Shown: positions 23,501-37,363 of the stretch, piece after piece
How positions within the stretch are numbered: position 1 is the stretch's first letter
Layout: each line of letters begins with the position of its first letter
Source of the DNA: Hydractinia symbiolongicarpus
Lineage: Eukaryota; Cnidaria; Hydrozoa; Anthoathecata; Hydractiniidae
Length of the DNA stretch: 64,000 nt
Direction: 5' to 3'
Assembly: GCF_029227915.1 (NCBI RefSeq)
Contig: NC_079876.1
Span: 33,029,828 to 33,093,827 of the forward strand
The notes under the pieces: generated by a model
What the model was told of the DNA's origin: nothing
The model's input: only the letters and a program-made list of their open reading frames with translations
Database searches by the model: none
Program-made: the position numbers and the translations under genes

Positions 23501-26500
23501 TTCATTTTTGATGAGACGCTTAATGAAAGAGGTTTAATCGCCGGAAAACGAAAACCCGCGATTTCCCGTAAATCCCGGGCTTGGCCCGTATAGTCGAATG
23601 TATACAAAGAAAGTACCATGTGAGTAAACTCGTTTCCAGAACGATTTTTTAAATTATTTTTTCACCACTTAAATGCATAAGACTTGTAGTTTTCAAAAAT
23701 GTTTTCATTTTTGATGAGACGCTGAATAAAAGCAGTTTAATCGCCGGTAAACGAAAACCCGCCATTTCCCGTAAACCCCGGACCCGGCCCGTATAGTCAA
23801 AAGTATACAAAGAAATTACCCAGGGAGTAAACTCATTTTCCGAACGATTTTTTAAATTATTTTCTCACCACTACAACGCATGAGACTTGTAGTTTTTTAA
23901 AATGTTTTCATTTTTGATGAGACGCTGAATAAAAGAAGTTTAATCGCCGGCAAACGAAAACCCGCCATTTCTTGTAAACCCCGGACTCGGCCCGTATAGT
24001 CAAAAGTATACAAAGAAAGTACCCAGGGAGTAAACTCATTTTCCGAACGATTTTTTAAATTATTTTTTCACCACTACAACGCGTAAGACTTGTAGTTTTC
24101 AAAACTGTTTTCATTTTTGATGAGACGCTTAATGAAAGAGGTTTAATCGCCGGCAAACGAAATCCCGCGATTTCCCGTAAATACCGGGCTTGGCCCGTAT
24201 AGTCGAATGTATACAAAGAAAGTACCCAGGGAGTAAACTCATTTCCCGAACGAATTTTTAATTTTTTTTTTCACCACTAAAACGCATGAGACTTGTAGTT
24301 TTTAAAAATGTTTTCATTTTTGATGAGACGCTGAATAAAAGAAGTTTAATCGCCGGCAAAAGAAAACCCGCGATTTCCCGTAAATCCCGGACTCGGCCCG
24401 TATAGTTAAAAGTATACAAAGAAAGTACCCAGGGAGTAAACTCATTTCCCGAGCGATTTTTTAAATTATTTTTTCACCACTAAAACGCATGAAACTTGTA
24501 GTTTTTAAAAATGTTTTCATTTTTGATGAGACGCTGAATAAAAGAAGTTTAATCGCCGGCAAACGAAAACCCGCAATTTTCCGTAAATGCCGGACTCGGC
24601 CCGTATAGTCAAAAGTATACAAAGAAAGTACCCGGGATGTAAACTCATTTCCCGAACAATTTTTTAAATTACTATTTCACCACTAAAACCCATGAGACTT
24701 ATAGTTTTTAAAAATGTTTTCATTTTTGATGAGACGCTGAATAAAAGAAGTTTAATCGCCGGCAAACGAAAACCCGCCATTTCCCGTAAACCCCGGACTC
24801 GGCCCGTATAGTCAAAAGTATACAAAGAAATTACCCAGGGAGTAAACTCATTTTCCGAACGATTTTTTAAATTATTTTCTCACCACTACAACGCATGAAA
24901 CTTGTAGTTTTTAAAAATGTTTTCATTTTTGATGAGACGCCGAATAAAAGAAGTTTAATCGCCGGCAAAAGAAAACCCGCGATTTCCCGTAAATCCCGGA
25001 CTCGGCCCGTATAGTTAAAAGTATACAAGGAAAGTACCCAGTGAGTAAACTCATTTCGCGAACGAATTTTTAAATTATTTTTTCACCACTAAAACACATG
25101 AGACTTGTAGTTTTCAAAAATGTTTTCATTTTTGATGAGACGGTTAATGAAAGAAGTTTAATCGCCGGCAATCGAAAACCCGCGATTTCCCGTAAATCCC
25201 AGGCTTGGCCCGTATAGTCGAATGTATACAAAGAAAGTACCCTGTGAGTAAACTCATTTCCCGAACGATTTTTTAAATTATTTTTTCACCACTAAAACGC
25301 ATGAGACTTGTAGTTTTCTGAAATGTTTTCATTTTTGATGAGACGCTTAATGAAAGTGGTTTAATCGCCAGCAAACGAAAACCCGCGATTTCCCGTAAAT
25401 CCCGGGCTTGGCCCGTATAGTCGAATGTATACAAAGAAAGTACCCTGTGAGTAAACTCATTTCCAAAACGATTTTTTAAATTATCTTTTCACCACTAAAA
25501 CGCATGAGACTTGTAGTTTTCAAAAATGTTTTCATTTTTGATGAGACGCTTAATGAAAGAAGTTTAATCGCTGGAAAACGAAAACCCGCGATTTCTCGTA
25601 AATCCCGGGCTTGGCCCGTATAGTCGAATGTATACAAAGAAAGTACCATGTGAGTAAACTCGTTTCCAGGACAATTTTTTAAATTATTTTTTCACCACTA
25701 AAATGCATAAGACTTGTAGTTTTTAAAAATGTTTTCATTTTTGATGAAACGCTGAATAAAAGCAGTTTAATCGCCGGTAAACGAAAACCCGCCATTTCCC
25801 GTAAACCCCGGACTCGGCCCGTATAGTCAAAAGTATACAAAGAAATTACCCAGGGAGTAAACTCATTTTCCGAACGATTTTTTAAATTCTTTTCTCACAA
25901 CTACAACGCATGAGACTTGTAGTTTTTAAAAATGTTTTCATTTTTGATGAGACGCTGAATAAAAGAAGTTTAATCGTCGGCAAACGAAAACCCGCCATTT
26001 CCCGTAAACTCCGGACTCGGCCGTATAGTCAAAAGTATACAAAGAAAGTACCCAGGGAGTAACCTCATTTTCCGAACGATTTTTTAAATTATTTTTTCAC
26101 CACTACAACGCATGAGACTTGTTGTTTTCAAAAATGTTTTCATTTTTGATGAGACGGTTAATGAAAGATGTTTAATCGCCGGCAATCGAAAACCCGCGAT
26201 TTCCCGTAAATCCCGGGCTTGGCCCGTATAGTCGAATGTATACAAATAAAGTACCCTGTGAGTAAACTCATTTCCCGAACGATTTTTTAAATTATTTTTT
26301 CACCACTAAAACGCATGAGACTTGTAGTTTTCAGAAATGTTTTCATTTTTGATGAGACGCTTAATGAAAGTGGTTTAATCGCCAGCAAACGAAAACCCGC
26401 GATTTCCCGTAAATCCCGGGCTTGGCCCGTATAGTCGAATGTATACAAAGAAAGTACCCTTTGAGTAAACTCATTTCCAAAGCGATTTTTTAAATTATCT

Positions 26501-29500
26501 TTTCACCACTAAAACGCATGAGACTTGTAGTTTTCAAAAATGTTTTCATTTTTGATGAGACGCTAAATAAAAGAAGTTTAATCGCCGGCAAACGAAAACC
26601 CGCCATTTCCCGTAAACCCCGGACTCGACCGGTATAGTCAAAAGTATACAAAGAAAGTACCCAGAGAGTAAACTCATTTCTCGAACGATTTTTTATATTT
26701 TTTTTTTTTTACCACTAAACGCATGAGACTTGTAGTTTTCAAAAATATTTTCATATTTGATTGGACGCTGAATAAAAGAAGTTTAATCGGCGGCAAACGA
26801 CAATCCGCGATTTCCCGTAAATCCCGGACTAGGCCCGTATAATCAAAAGTATACAAAGAAAGTACCCTGGGAGTAAACTCATTTCCCGAACGATTTTTTA
26901 AATTATTTTTTCACCACTAAAACGCATGAGACTTGTAGTTTTCAAAAATATTTTCATTTTTCATGAGACGTTTAATGAAAGAGGTTTAATCGCCGGCAAA
27001 CGAAATCCCGCGTTTTCCCGTAAATCCGGGGCTTGGCCCGTATAGTCGAATGTATACAAAGAAAGTACCCAGGGAGTAAACTCATTTCCCGAACGGTTTT
27101 TTAAATTTTTTTTTCACCACTAAAACGCATGAGACTTGTAGTTTTTAAAAATGTTTTCATTTTTGATGAGACGCTTAATGAAAGAGGTTTAATCGCCGGA
27201 AAACGAAAACCCGCGATTTCCCGTAAATCCCGGGCTTGGCCCGTATAGTCGAATGTATACAAAGAAAGTACCATGTGAGTAAACTCGTTTCCAGAACGAT
27301 TTTTTAAATTATTTTTTCACCACTTAAATGCATAAGACTTGTAGTTTTCAAAAATGTTTTCATTTTTGATGAGACGCTGAATAAAAGCAGTTTAATCGCC
27401 GGTAAACGAAAACCCGCCATTTCCCGTAAACCCCGGACCCGGCCCGTATAGTCAAAAGTATACAAAGAAATTACCCAGGGAGTAAACTCATTTTCCGAAC
27501 GATTTTTTAAATTATTTTCTCACCACTACAACGCATGAGACTTGTAGTTTTTTAAAATGTTTTCATTTTTGATGAGACGCTGAATAAAAGAAGTTTAATC
27601 GCCGGCAAACGAAAACCCGCCATTTCTTGTAAACCCCGGACTCGGCCCGTATAGTCAAAAGTATACAAAGAAAGTACCCAGGGAGTAAACTCATTTTCCG
27701 AACGATTTTTTAAATTATTTTTTCACCACTACAACGCGTAAGACTTGTAGTTTTCAAAACTGTTTTCATTTTTGATGAGACGCTTAATGAAAGAGGTTTA
27801 ATCGCCGGCAAACGAAATCCCGCGATTTCCCGTAAATACCGGGCTTGGCCCGTATAGTCGAATGTATACAAAGAAAGTACCCAGGGAGTAAACTCATTTC
27901 CCGAACGAATTTTTAATTTTTTTTTTCACCACTAAAACGCATGAGACTTGTAGTTTTTAAAAATGTTTTCATTTTTGATGAGACGCTGAATAAAAGAAGT
28001 TTAATCGCCGGCAAAAGAAAACCCGCGATTTCCCGTAAATCCCGGACTCGGCCCGTATAGTTAAAAGTATACAAGGAAAGTACCCAGTGAGTAAACTCAT
28101 TTCGCGAACGAATTTTTAAATTATTTTTTCACCACTAAAACACATGAGACTTGTAGTTTTCAAAAATGTTTTCATTTTTGATGAGACGGTTAATGAAAGA
28201 AGTTTAATCGCCGGCAATCGAAAACCCGCGATTTCCCGTAAATCCCAGGCTTGGCCCGTATAGTCGAATGTATACAAAGAAAGTACCCTGTGAGTAAACT
28301 CATTTCCCGAACGATTTTTTAAACTATTTTTTCACCACTAAAACGCATGAGACTTGTAGTTTTCAGAAATGTTTTCATTTTTGATGAGACGCTTAATGAA
28401 AGTGGTTTAATCGCCAGCAAACGAAAACCCGCGATTTCCCGTAAATCCCGGGCTTGGCCCGTATAGTCGAATGTATACAAAGAAAGTACCCTGTGAGTAA
28501 ACTCATTTCCAAAGCGATTTTTTAAATTATCTTTTCACCACTAAAACGCATGAGACTTGTAGTTTTCAAAAATGTTTTCATTTTTGATGAGACGCTAAAT
28601 AAAAGAAGTTTAATCGCCGGCAAACGAAAACCCGCCATTTCCCGTAAACCCCGGACTCGACCGGTATAGTCAAAAGTATACAAAGAAAGTACCCAGGGAG
28701 TAAACTCATTTCTCGAACGATTTTTTATATTTTTTTTTTTTTACCACTAAACGCATGAGACTTGTAGTTTTCAAAAATATTTTCATATTTGATTGGACGC
28801 TGAATAAAAGAAGTTTAATCGCCGGCAAACGACAATCCGCGATTTCCCGTAAATCCCGGACTCGGCCCGTATAATCAAAAGTATACAAAGAAAGTACCCT
28901 GGCATTAAACTCATTTCCCGAAGGATTTTTTAAATTATTTTTTCACCACTAAAACGCATGAGACTTGTAGTTTTCAAAAATATTTTCATTTTTCATGAGA
29001 CGTTTAATGAAAGAGGTTTAATCGCCGGCAAACGAAATCCCGCGTTTTCCCGTAAATCCGGGGCTTGGCCCGTATAGTCGAATGTATACAAAGAAAGTAC
29101 CCAGGGAGTAAACTCATTTCCCGAACGGTTTTTTAAATTTTTTTTTCACCACTAAAACGCATGAGACTTGTAGTTTTTAAAAATGTTTTCATTTTTGATG
29201 AGACGTTTAATGAAAGAGGTTTAATCGCCGGCAAACGAAATCCCGCGTTTTCCCGTAAATCCGGGGCTTGGCCCGTATAGTCGAATGTATACAAAGAAAG
29301 TACCCAGGGAGTGAACTCATTTCCCGAACGGTTTTTTAAATTTTTTTTTCACCACTAAAACGCATGAGACTTGTAGTTTTTAAAAATGTTTTCATTTTTG
29401 ATGAGACGCTTAATGAAAGAGGTTTAATCGCCGGAAAACGAAAACCCGCGATTTCCCGTAAATCCCGGGCTTGGCCCGTATAGTCGAATGTATACAAAGA

Positions 29501-31326
29501 AAGTACCATGTGAGTAAACTCGTTTCCAGAACGATTTTTTAAATTATTTTTTCACCACTTAAATGCATAAGACTTGTAGTTTTCAAAAATGTTTTCATTT
29601 TTGATGAGACGCTGAATAAAAGCAGTTTAATCGCCGGTAAACGAAAACCCGCCATTTCCCGTAAACCCCGGACACGGCCCGTATAGTCAAAAGTATACAA
29701 AGAAATTACCCAGGGAGTAAACTCATTTTCCGAACGATTTTTTAAATTATTTTCTCACCACTACAACGCATGAGACTTGTAGTTTTTTAAAATGTTTTCA
29801 TTTTTGATGAGACGCTGAATAAAAGAAGTTTAATCGCCGGCAAACGAAAACCCGCAATTTCTTGTAAACCCCGGACTCGGCCCGTATAGTCAAAAGTATA
29901 CAAAGAAAGTACCCAGGGAGTAAACTCATTTTCCGAACGATTTTTTAAATTATTTTTTCACCACTACAACGCGTAAGACTTGTAGTTTTCAGAACTGTTT
30001 TCATTTTTGATGAGACGCTTAATGAAAGAGGTTTAATCGCCGGCAAACGAAATCCCGCGATTTCCCGTAAATACCGGGCTTCGCCCGTATAGTCGAATGT
30101 ATACAAAGAAAGTACCCAGGGAGTAAACTCATTTCCCGAACGGTTTTTTAAATTTTTTTTTCACCACTAAAACGCATGAGACTTGTAGTTTTTAAAAATG
30201 TTTTCATTTTTGATGAGACGTTTAATGAAAGAGGTTTAATCGCCGGCAAACGAAATCCCGCGTTTTCCCGTAAATCCGGGGCTTGGCCCGTATAGTCGAA
30301 TGTATACAAAGAAAGTACCCAGTGAGTAAACTCATTTCCCGAACGGTTTTTTAAATTTTTTTTTCACCACTAAAACGCATGAGACTTGTAGTTTTTAAAA
30401 ATGTTTTCATTTTTGATGAGACGCTTAATGAAAGAGGTTTAATCGCCGGAAAACGAAAACCCGCGATTTCCCGTAAATCCCGGGCTTGGCCCGTATAGTC
30501 GAATGTATACAAAGAAAGTACCATGTGAGTAAACTCGTTTCCAGAACGATTTTTTAAATTATTTTTTCACCACTTAAATGCATAAGACTTGTAGTTTTCA
30601 AAAATGTTTTCATTTTTGATGAGACGCTGAATAAAAGCAGTTTAATCGCCGGTAAACGAAAACCCGCCATTTCCCGTAAACCCCGGACCCGGCCCGTATA
30701 GTCAAAAGTATACAAAGAAATTACCCAGGGAGTAAACTCATTTTCCGAACGATTTTTTAAATTATTTTCTCACCACTACAACGCATGAGACTTGTAGTTT
30801 TTTAAAATGTTTTCATTTTTGATGAGACGCTGAATAAAAGAAGTTTAATCGCCGGCAAACGAAAACCCGCCATTTCTTGTAAACCCCGGACTCGGCCCGT
30901 ATAGTCAAAAGTATACAAAGAAAGTACCCAGGGAGTAAACTCATTTTCCGAACGATTTTTTAAATTATTTTTTCACCACTACAACGCGTAAGACTTGTAG
31001 TTTTCAAAACTGTTTTCATTTTTGATGAGACGCTTAATGTAAGAGGTTTAATCGCCGGCAAACGAAATCCCGCGATTTCCCGTAAATACCGGGCTTGGCC
31101 CGTATAGTCGAATGTATACAAAGAAAGTACCCAGGGAGTAAACTCATTTCCCGAACGAATTTTTAATTATTTTTTTCACCACTAAAACGCATGAGACTTG
31201 TAGTTTTTAAAAATGTTTTCATTTTTGATGAGACGCTGAATAAAAGAAGTTTAATCGCCGGCAAAAGAAAACCCGCGATTTCCCGTAAATCCCGGACTCG
31301 GCCCGTATAGTTAAAAGTATACAAGG
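17510..31326. repeat. 34-monomer HOR, 6,906-bp period, two copies
   Basis: Copy 1 is about 17,510-24,415 and copy 2 about 24,416-31,326. Landmarks sit 6,906 bases apart: GCATGAAAC at 17,581 and 24,487, the T-run unit start at 19,768 and 26,674, and the GAAAGAGGTTT unit at 20,275 and 27,181. Later landmarks keep the same spacing to within 1 bp. The junction near 24,411-24,425 joins a GTTAAAAG unit (normally followed by CAAGG and CAGTGAG) to CAAAGAAAG and CAGGGAG of the GCATGAAAC unit. Copy 1 contains the second copy of the 14-mer, so duplications are nested. Confidence 0.85.
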
Positions 31327-33281
31327 AAAGTACCCAGTGAGTAAACTCATTTCGCGAACGAATTTTTAAATTATTTTTTCACCACTTAAATGCATAAGAC
31401 TTGTAGTTTTCAAAAATGTTTTCATTTTTGATGAGACGCTGAATAAAAGCAGTTTAATCGCCGGTAAACGAAAACCCGCCATTTCCCGTAAACCCCGGAC
31501 CCGGCCCGTATAGTCAAAAGTATACAAAGAAATTACCCAGGGAGTAAACTCATTTTCCGAACGATTTTTTAAATTATTTTCTCACCACTACAACGCATGA
31601 GACTTGTAGTTTTTTAAAATGTTTTCATTTTTGATGAGACGCTGAATAAAAGAAGTTTAATCGCCGGCAAACAAAAACCCGCCATTTCTTGTAAACCCCG
31701 GACTCGGCCCGTATAGTCAAAAGTATACAAAGAAAGTACCCAGGGAGTAAACTCATTTTCCGAACGATTTTTTAAATTATTTTTTCACCACTACAACGCG
31801 TAAGACTTGTAGTTTTCAAAACTGTTTTCATTTTTGATGAGACGCTTAATGAAAGAGGTTTAATCGCCGGCAAACGAAATCCCGCGATTTCCCGTAAATA
31901 CCGGGCTTGGCCCGTATAGTCGAATGTATACAAAGAAAGTACCCAGGGAGTAAACTCATTTCCCGAACGGTTTTTTAAATTTTTTTTTCACCACTAAAAC
32001 GCATGAGACTTGTAGTTTTTAAAAATGTTTTCATTTTTGATGAGACGTTTAATGAAAGAGGTTTAATCGCCGGCAAACGAAATCCCGCGTTTTCCCGTAA
32101 ATCCGGGGCTTGGCCCGTATAGTCGAATGTATACAAAGAAAGTACCCAGTGAGTAAACTCATTTCCCGAACGGTTTTTTAAATTTTTTTTTCACCACTAA
32201 AACGCATGAGACTTGTAGTTTTTAAAAATGTTTTCATTTTTGATGAGACGCTTAATGAAAGAGGTTTAATCGCCGGAAAACGAAAACCCGCGATTTCCCG
32301 TAAATCCCGGGCTTGGCCCGTATAGTCGAATGTATACAAAGAAAGTACCATGTGAGTAAACTCGTTTCCAGAACGATTTTTTAAATTATTTTTTCACCAC
32401 TTAAATGCATAAGACTTGTAGTTTTCAAAAATGTTTTCATTTTTGATGAGACGCTGAATAAAAGCAGTTTAATCGCCGGTAAACGAAAACCCGCCATTTC
32501 CCGTAAACCCCGGACCCGGCCCGTATAGTCAAAAGTATACAAAGAAATTACCCAGGGAGTAAACTCATTTTCCGAACGATTTTTTAAATTATTTTCTCAC
32601 CACTACAACGCATGAGACTTGTAGTTTTTTAAAATGTTTTCATTTTTGATGAGACGCTGAATAAAAGAAGTTTAATCGCCGGCAAACGAAAACCCGCCAT
32701 TTCTTGTAAACCCCGGACTCGGCCCGTATAGTCAAAAGTATACAAAGAAAGTACCCAGGGAGTAAACTCATTTTCCGAACGATTTTTTAAATTATTTTTT
32801 CACCACTACAACGCGTAAGACTTGTAGTTTTCAAAACTGTTTTCATTTTTGATGAGACGCTTAATGAAAGAGGTTTAATCGCCGGCAAACGAAATCCCGC
32901 GATTTCCCGTAAATACCGGGCTTGGCCCGTATAGTCGAATGTATACAAAGAAAGTACCCAGGGAGTAAACTCATTTCCCGAACGAATTTTTAATTTTTTT
33001 TTTCACCACTAAAACGCATGAGACTTGTAGTTTTTAAAAATGTTTTCATTTTTGATGAGACGCTGAATAAAAGAAGTTTAATCGCCGGCAAAAGAAAACC
33101 CGCGATTTCCCGTAAATCCCGGACTCGGCCCGTATAGTTAAAAGTATACAAGGAAAGTACCCAGTGAGTAAACTCATTTCGCGAACGAATTTTTAAATTA
33201 TTTTTTCACCACTAAAACACATGAGACTTGTAGTTTTCAAAAATGTTTTCATTTTTGATGAGACGGTTAATGAAAGAAGTT

Positions 33282-33345
33282 TAATCGCCGGCAAACGAAA
33301 ACCCGCCATTTCCCGTAAACCCCGGACTCGGCCCACATAGTCAAA
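33282..33345. other. Chimeric monomer at a recombination junction (one monomer gained)
   Basis: The ACGGTTAATGAAAGAAG unit is normally followed by GGCAATCG and CCCAGGCTTGG. Here it passes instead into GGCAAACG, CGCCATTTCCC and GCCCACATAG, the first monomer of the 14-mer order. Compared with the matching place in the other 43-mer copy (about 24,400) this adds one monomer. It resembles the independent junction near 17,439. Confidence 0.75.
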
Positions 33346-34964
33346 AGTATACAAAGAAAGTACCCAGGGAGTAAACTCATTTCCCGAACGATTTTTTAAA
33401 TTATTTTTTCACCACTAAAACGCATGAAACTTGTAGTTTTTAAAAATGTTTTCATTTTTGATGAGACGCTGAATAAAAGAAGTTTAATCGCCGGCAAACG
33501 AAAACCCGCAATTTTCCGTAAATGCCGGACTCGGCCCGTATAGTCAAAAGTATACAAAGAAAGTACCCGGGATGTAAACTCATTTCCCGAACAATTTTTT
33601 AAATTACTATTTCACCACTAAAACCCATGAGACTTATAGTTTTTAAAAATGTTTTCATTTTTGATGAGACGCTGAATAAAAGAAGTTTAATCGCCGGCAA
33701 ACGAAAACCCGCCATTTCCCGTAAACCCCGGACTCGGCCCGTATAGTCAAAAGTATACAAAGAAATTACCCAGGGAGTAAACTCATTTTCCGAACGATTT
33801 TTTAAATTATTTTCTCACCACTACAACGCATGAAACTTGTAGTTTTTAAAAATGTTTTCATTTTTGATGAGACGCCGAATAAAAGAAGTTTAATCGCCGG
33901 CAAAAGAAAACCCGCGATTTCCCGTAAATCCCGGACTCGGCCCGTATAGTTAAAAGTATACAAGGAAAGTACCCAGTGAGTAAACTCATTTCGCGAACGA
34001 ATTTTTAAATTATTTTTTCACCACTAAAACACATGAGACTTGTAGTTTTCAAAAATGTTTTCATTTTTGATGAGACGGTTAATGAAAGAAGTTTAATCGC
34101 CGGCAATCGAAAACCCGCGATTTCCCGTAAATCCCAGGCTTGGCCCGTATAGTCGAATGTATACAAAGAAAGTACCCTGTGAGTAAACTCATTTCCCGAA
34201 CGATTTTTTAAATTATTTTTTCACCACTAAAACGCATGAGACTTGTAGTTTTCTGAAATGTTTTCATTTTTGATGAGACGCTTAATGAAAGTGGTTTAAT
34301 CGCCAGCAAACGAAAACCCGCGATTTCCCGTAAATCCCGGGCTTGGCCCGTATAGTCGAATGTATACAAAGAAAGTACCCTGTGAGTAAACTCATTTCCA
34401 AAACGATTTTTTAAATTATCTTTTCACCACTAAAACGCATGAGACTTGTAGTTTTCAAAAATGTTTTCATTTTTGATGAGACGCTTAATGAAAGAAGTTT
34501 AATCGCTGGAAAACGAAAACCCGCGATTTCTCGTAAATCCCGGGCTTGGCCCGTATAGTCGAATGTATACAAAGAAAGTACCATGTGAGTAAACTCGTTT
34601 CCAGGACAATTTTTTAAATTATTTTTTCACCACTAAAATGCATAAGACTTGTAGTTTTTAAAAATGTTTTCATTTTTGATGAAACGCTGAATAAAAGCAG
34701 TTTAATCGCCGGTAAACGAAAACCCGCCATTTCCCGTAAACCCCGGACTCGGCCCGTATAGTCAAAAGTATACAAAGAAATTACCCAGGGAGTAAACTCA
34801 TTTTCCGAACGATTTTTTAAATTCTTTTCTCACAACTACAACGCATGAGACTTGTAGTTTTTAAAAATGTTTTCATTTTTGATGAGACGCTGAATAAAAG
34901 AAGTTTAATCGTCGGCAAACGAAAACCCGCCATTTCCCGTAAACTCCGGACTCGGCCGTATAGT

Positions 34965-34996
34965 CAAAAGTATACAAAGAATGTACCCTGTGAGTA
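34965..34996. other. Chimeric monomer at a deletion junction (one monomer lost)
   Basis: The sequence changes from a GGCCGTATAGTCAAAAG unit to CCCTGTGAG across TATACAAAGAATGTACCC. In the counterpart near 26,030-26,260 one full monomer (GAGTAACCTC, CTTGTTGTTTTC, ACGGTTAATGAAAGATG, CAAATAAAG) lies between. Joining occurred within the shared GTATACAAA region, as expected for unequal exchange between neighbouring units. Confidence 0.78.
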
Positions 34997-37363
34997 AACT
35001 CATTTCCCGAACGATTTTTTAAATTATTTTTTCACCACTAAAACGCATGAGACTTGTAGTTTTCAGAAATGTTTTCATTTTTGATGAGACGCTTAATGAA
35101 AGTGGTTTAATCGCCAGCAAACGAAAACCCGCGATTTCCCGTAAATCCCGGGCTTGGCCCGTATAGTCGAATGTATACAAAGAAAGTACCCTTTGAGTAA
35201 ACTCATTTCCAAAGCGATTTTTTAAATTATCTTTTCACCACTAAAACGCATGAGACTTGTAGTTTTCAAAAATGTTTTCATTTTTGATGAGACGCTAAAT
35301 AAAAGAAGTTTAATCGCCGGCAAACGAAAACCCGCCATTTCCCGTAAACCCCGGACTCGACCGGTATAGTCAAAAGTATACAAAGAAAGTACCCAGGGAG
35401 TAAACTCATTTCTCGAACGATTTTTTATATTTTTTTTTTTTTACCACTAAACGCATGAGACTTGTAGTTTTCAAAAATATTTTCATATTTGATTGGACGC
35501 TGAATAAAAGAAGTTTAATCGGCGGCAAACGACAATCCGCGATTTCCCGTAAATCCCGGACTAGGCCCGTATAATCAAAAGTATACAAAGAAAGTACCCT
35601 GGGAGTAAACTCATTTCCCGAACGATTTTTTAAATTATTTTTTCACCACTAAAACGCATGAGACTTGTAGTTTTCAAAAATATTTTCATTTTTCATGAGA
35701 CGTTTAATGAAAGAGGTTTAATCGCCGGCAAACGAAATCCCGCGTTTTCCCGTAAATCCGGGGCTTGGCCCGTATAGTCGAATGTATACAAAGAAAGTAC
35801 CCAGGGAGTAAACTCATTTCCCGAACGGTTTTTTAAATTTTTTTTTCACCACTAAAACGCATGAGACTTGTAGTTTTTAAAAATGTTTTCATTTTTGATG
35901 AGACGCTTAATGAAAGAGGTTTAATCGCCGGAAAACGAAAACCCGCGATTTCCCGTAAATCCCGGGCTTGGCCATTATAGTCGAATGTATACAAAGAAAG
36001 TACCATGTGAGTAAACTCGTTTCCAGAACGATTTTTTAAATTATTTTTTCACCACTTAAATGCATAAGACTTGTAGTTTTCAAAAATGTTTTCATTTTTG
36101 ATGAGACGCTGAATAAAAGCAGTTTAATCGCCGGTAAACGAAAACCCGCCATTTCCCGTAAACCCCGGACCCGGCCCGTATAGTCAAAAGTATACAAAGA
36201 AATTACCCAGGGAGTAAACTCATTTTCCGAACGATTTTTTAAATTATTTTCTCACCACTACAACGCATGAGACTTGTAGTTTTTTAAAATGTTTTCATTT
36301 TTGATGAGACGCTGAATAAAAGAAGTTTAATCGCCGGCAAACGAAAACCCGCCATTTCTTGTAAACCCCGGACTCGGCCCGTATAGTCAAAAGTATACAA
36401 AGAAAGTACCCAGGGAGTAAACTCATTTTCCGAACGATTTTTTAAATTATTTTTTCACCACTACAACGCGTAAGACTTGTAGTTTTCAAAACTGTTTTCA
36501 TTTTTGATGAGACGCTTAATGAAAGAGGTTTAATCGCCGGCAAACGAAATCCCGCGATTTCCCGTAAATACCGGGCTTGGCCCGTATAGTCGAATGTATA
36601 CAAAGAAAGTACCCAGGGAGTAAACTCATTTCCCGAACGAATTTTTAATTTTTTTTTTCACCACTAAAACGCATGAGACTTGTAGTTTTTAAAAATGTTT
36701 TCATTTTTGATGAGACGCTGAATAAAAGAAGTTTAATCGCCGGCAAAAGAAAACCCGCGATTTCCCGTAAATCCCGGACTCGGCCCGTATAGTTAAAAGT
36801 ATACAAGGAAAGTACCCAGTGAGTAAACTCATTTCGCGAACGAATTTTTAAATTATTTTTTCACCACTAAAACACATGAGACTTGTAGTTTTCAAAAATG
36901 TTTTCATTTTTGATGAGACGGTTAATGAAAGAAGTTTAATCGCCGGCAATCGAAAACCCGCGATTTCCCGTAAATCCCAGGCTTGGCCCGTATAGTCGAA
37001 TGTATACAAAGAAAGTACCCTGTGAGTAAACTCATTTCCCGAACGATTTTTTAAACTATTTTTTCACCACTAAAACGCATGAGACTTGTAGTTTTCAGAA
37101 ATGTTTTCATTTTTGATGAGACGCTTAATGAAAGTGGTTTAATCGCCAGCAAACGAAAACCCGCGATTTCCCGTAAATCCCGGGCTTGGCCCGTATAGTC
37201 GAATGTATACAAAGAAAGTACCCTGTGAGTAAACTCATTTCCAAAGCGATTTTTTAAATTATCTTTTCACCACTAAAACGCATGAGACTTGTAGTTTTCA
37301 AAAATGTTTTCATTTTTGATGAGACGCTAAATAAAAGAAGTTTAATCGCCGGCAAACGAAAAC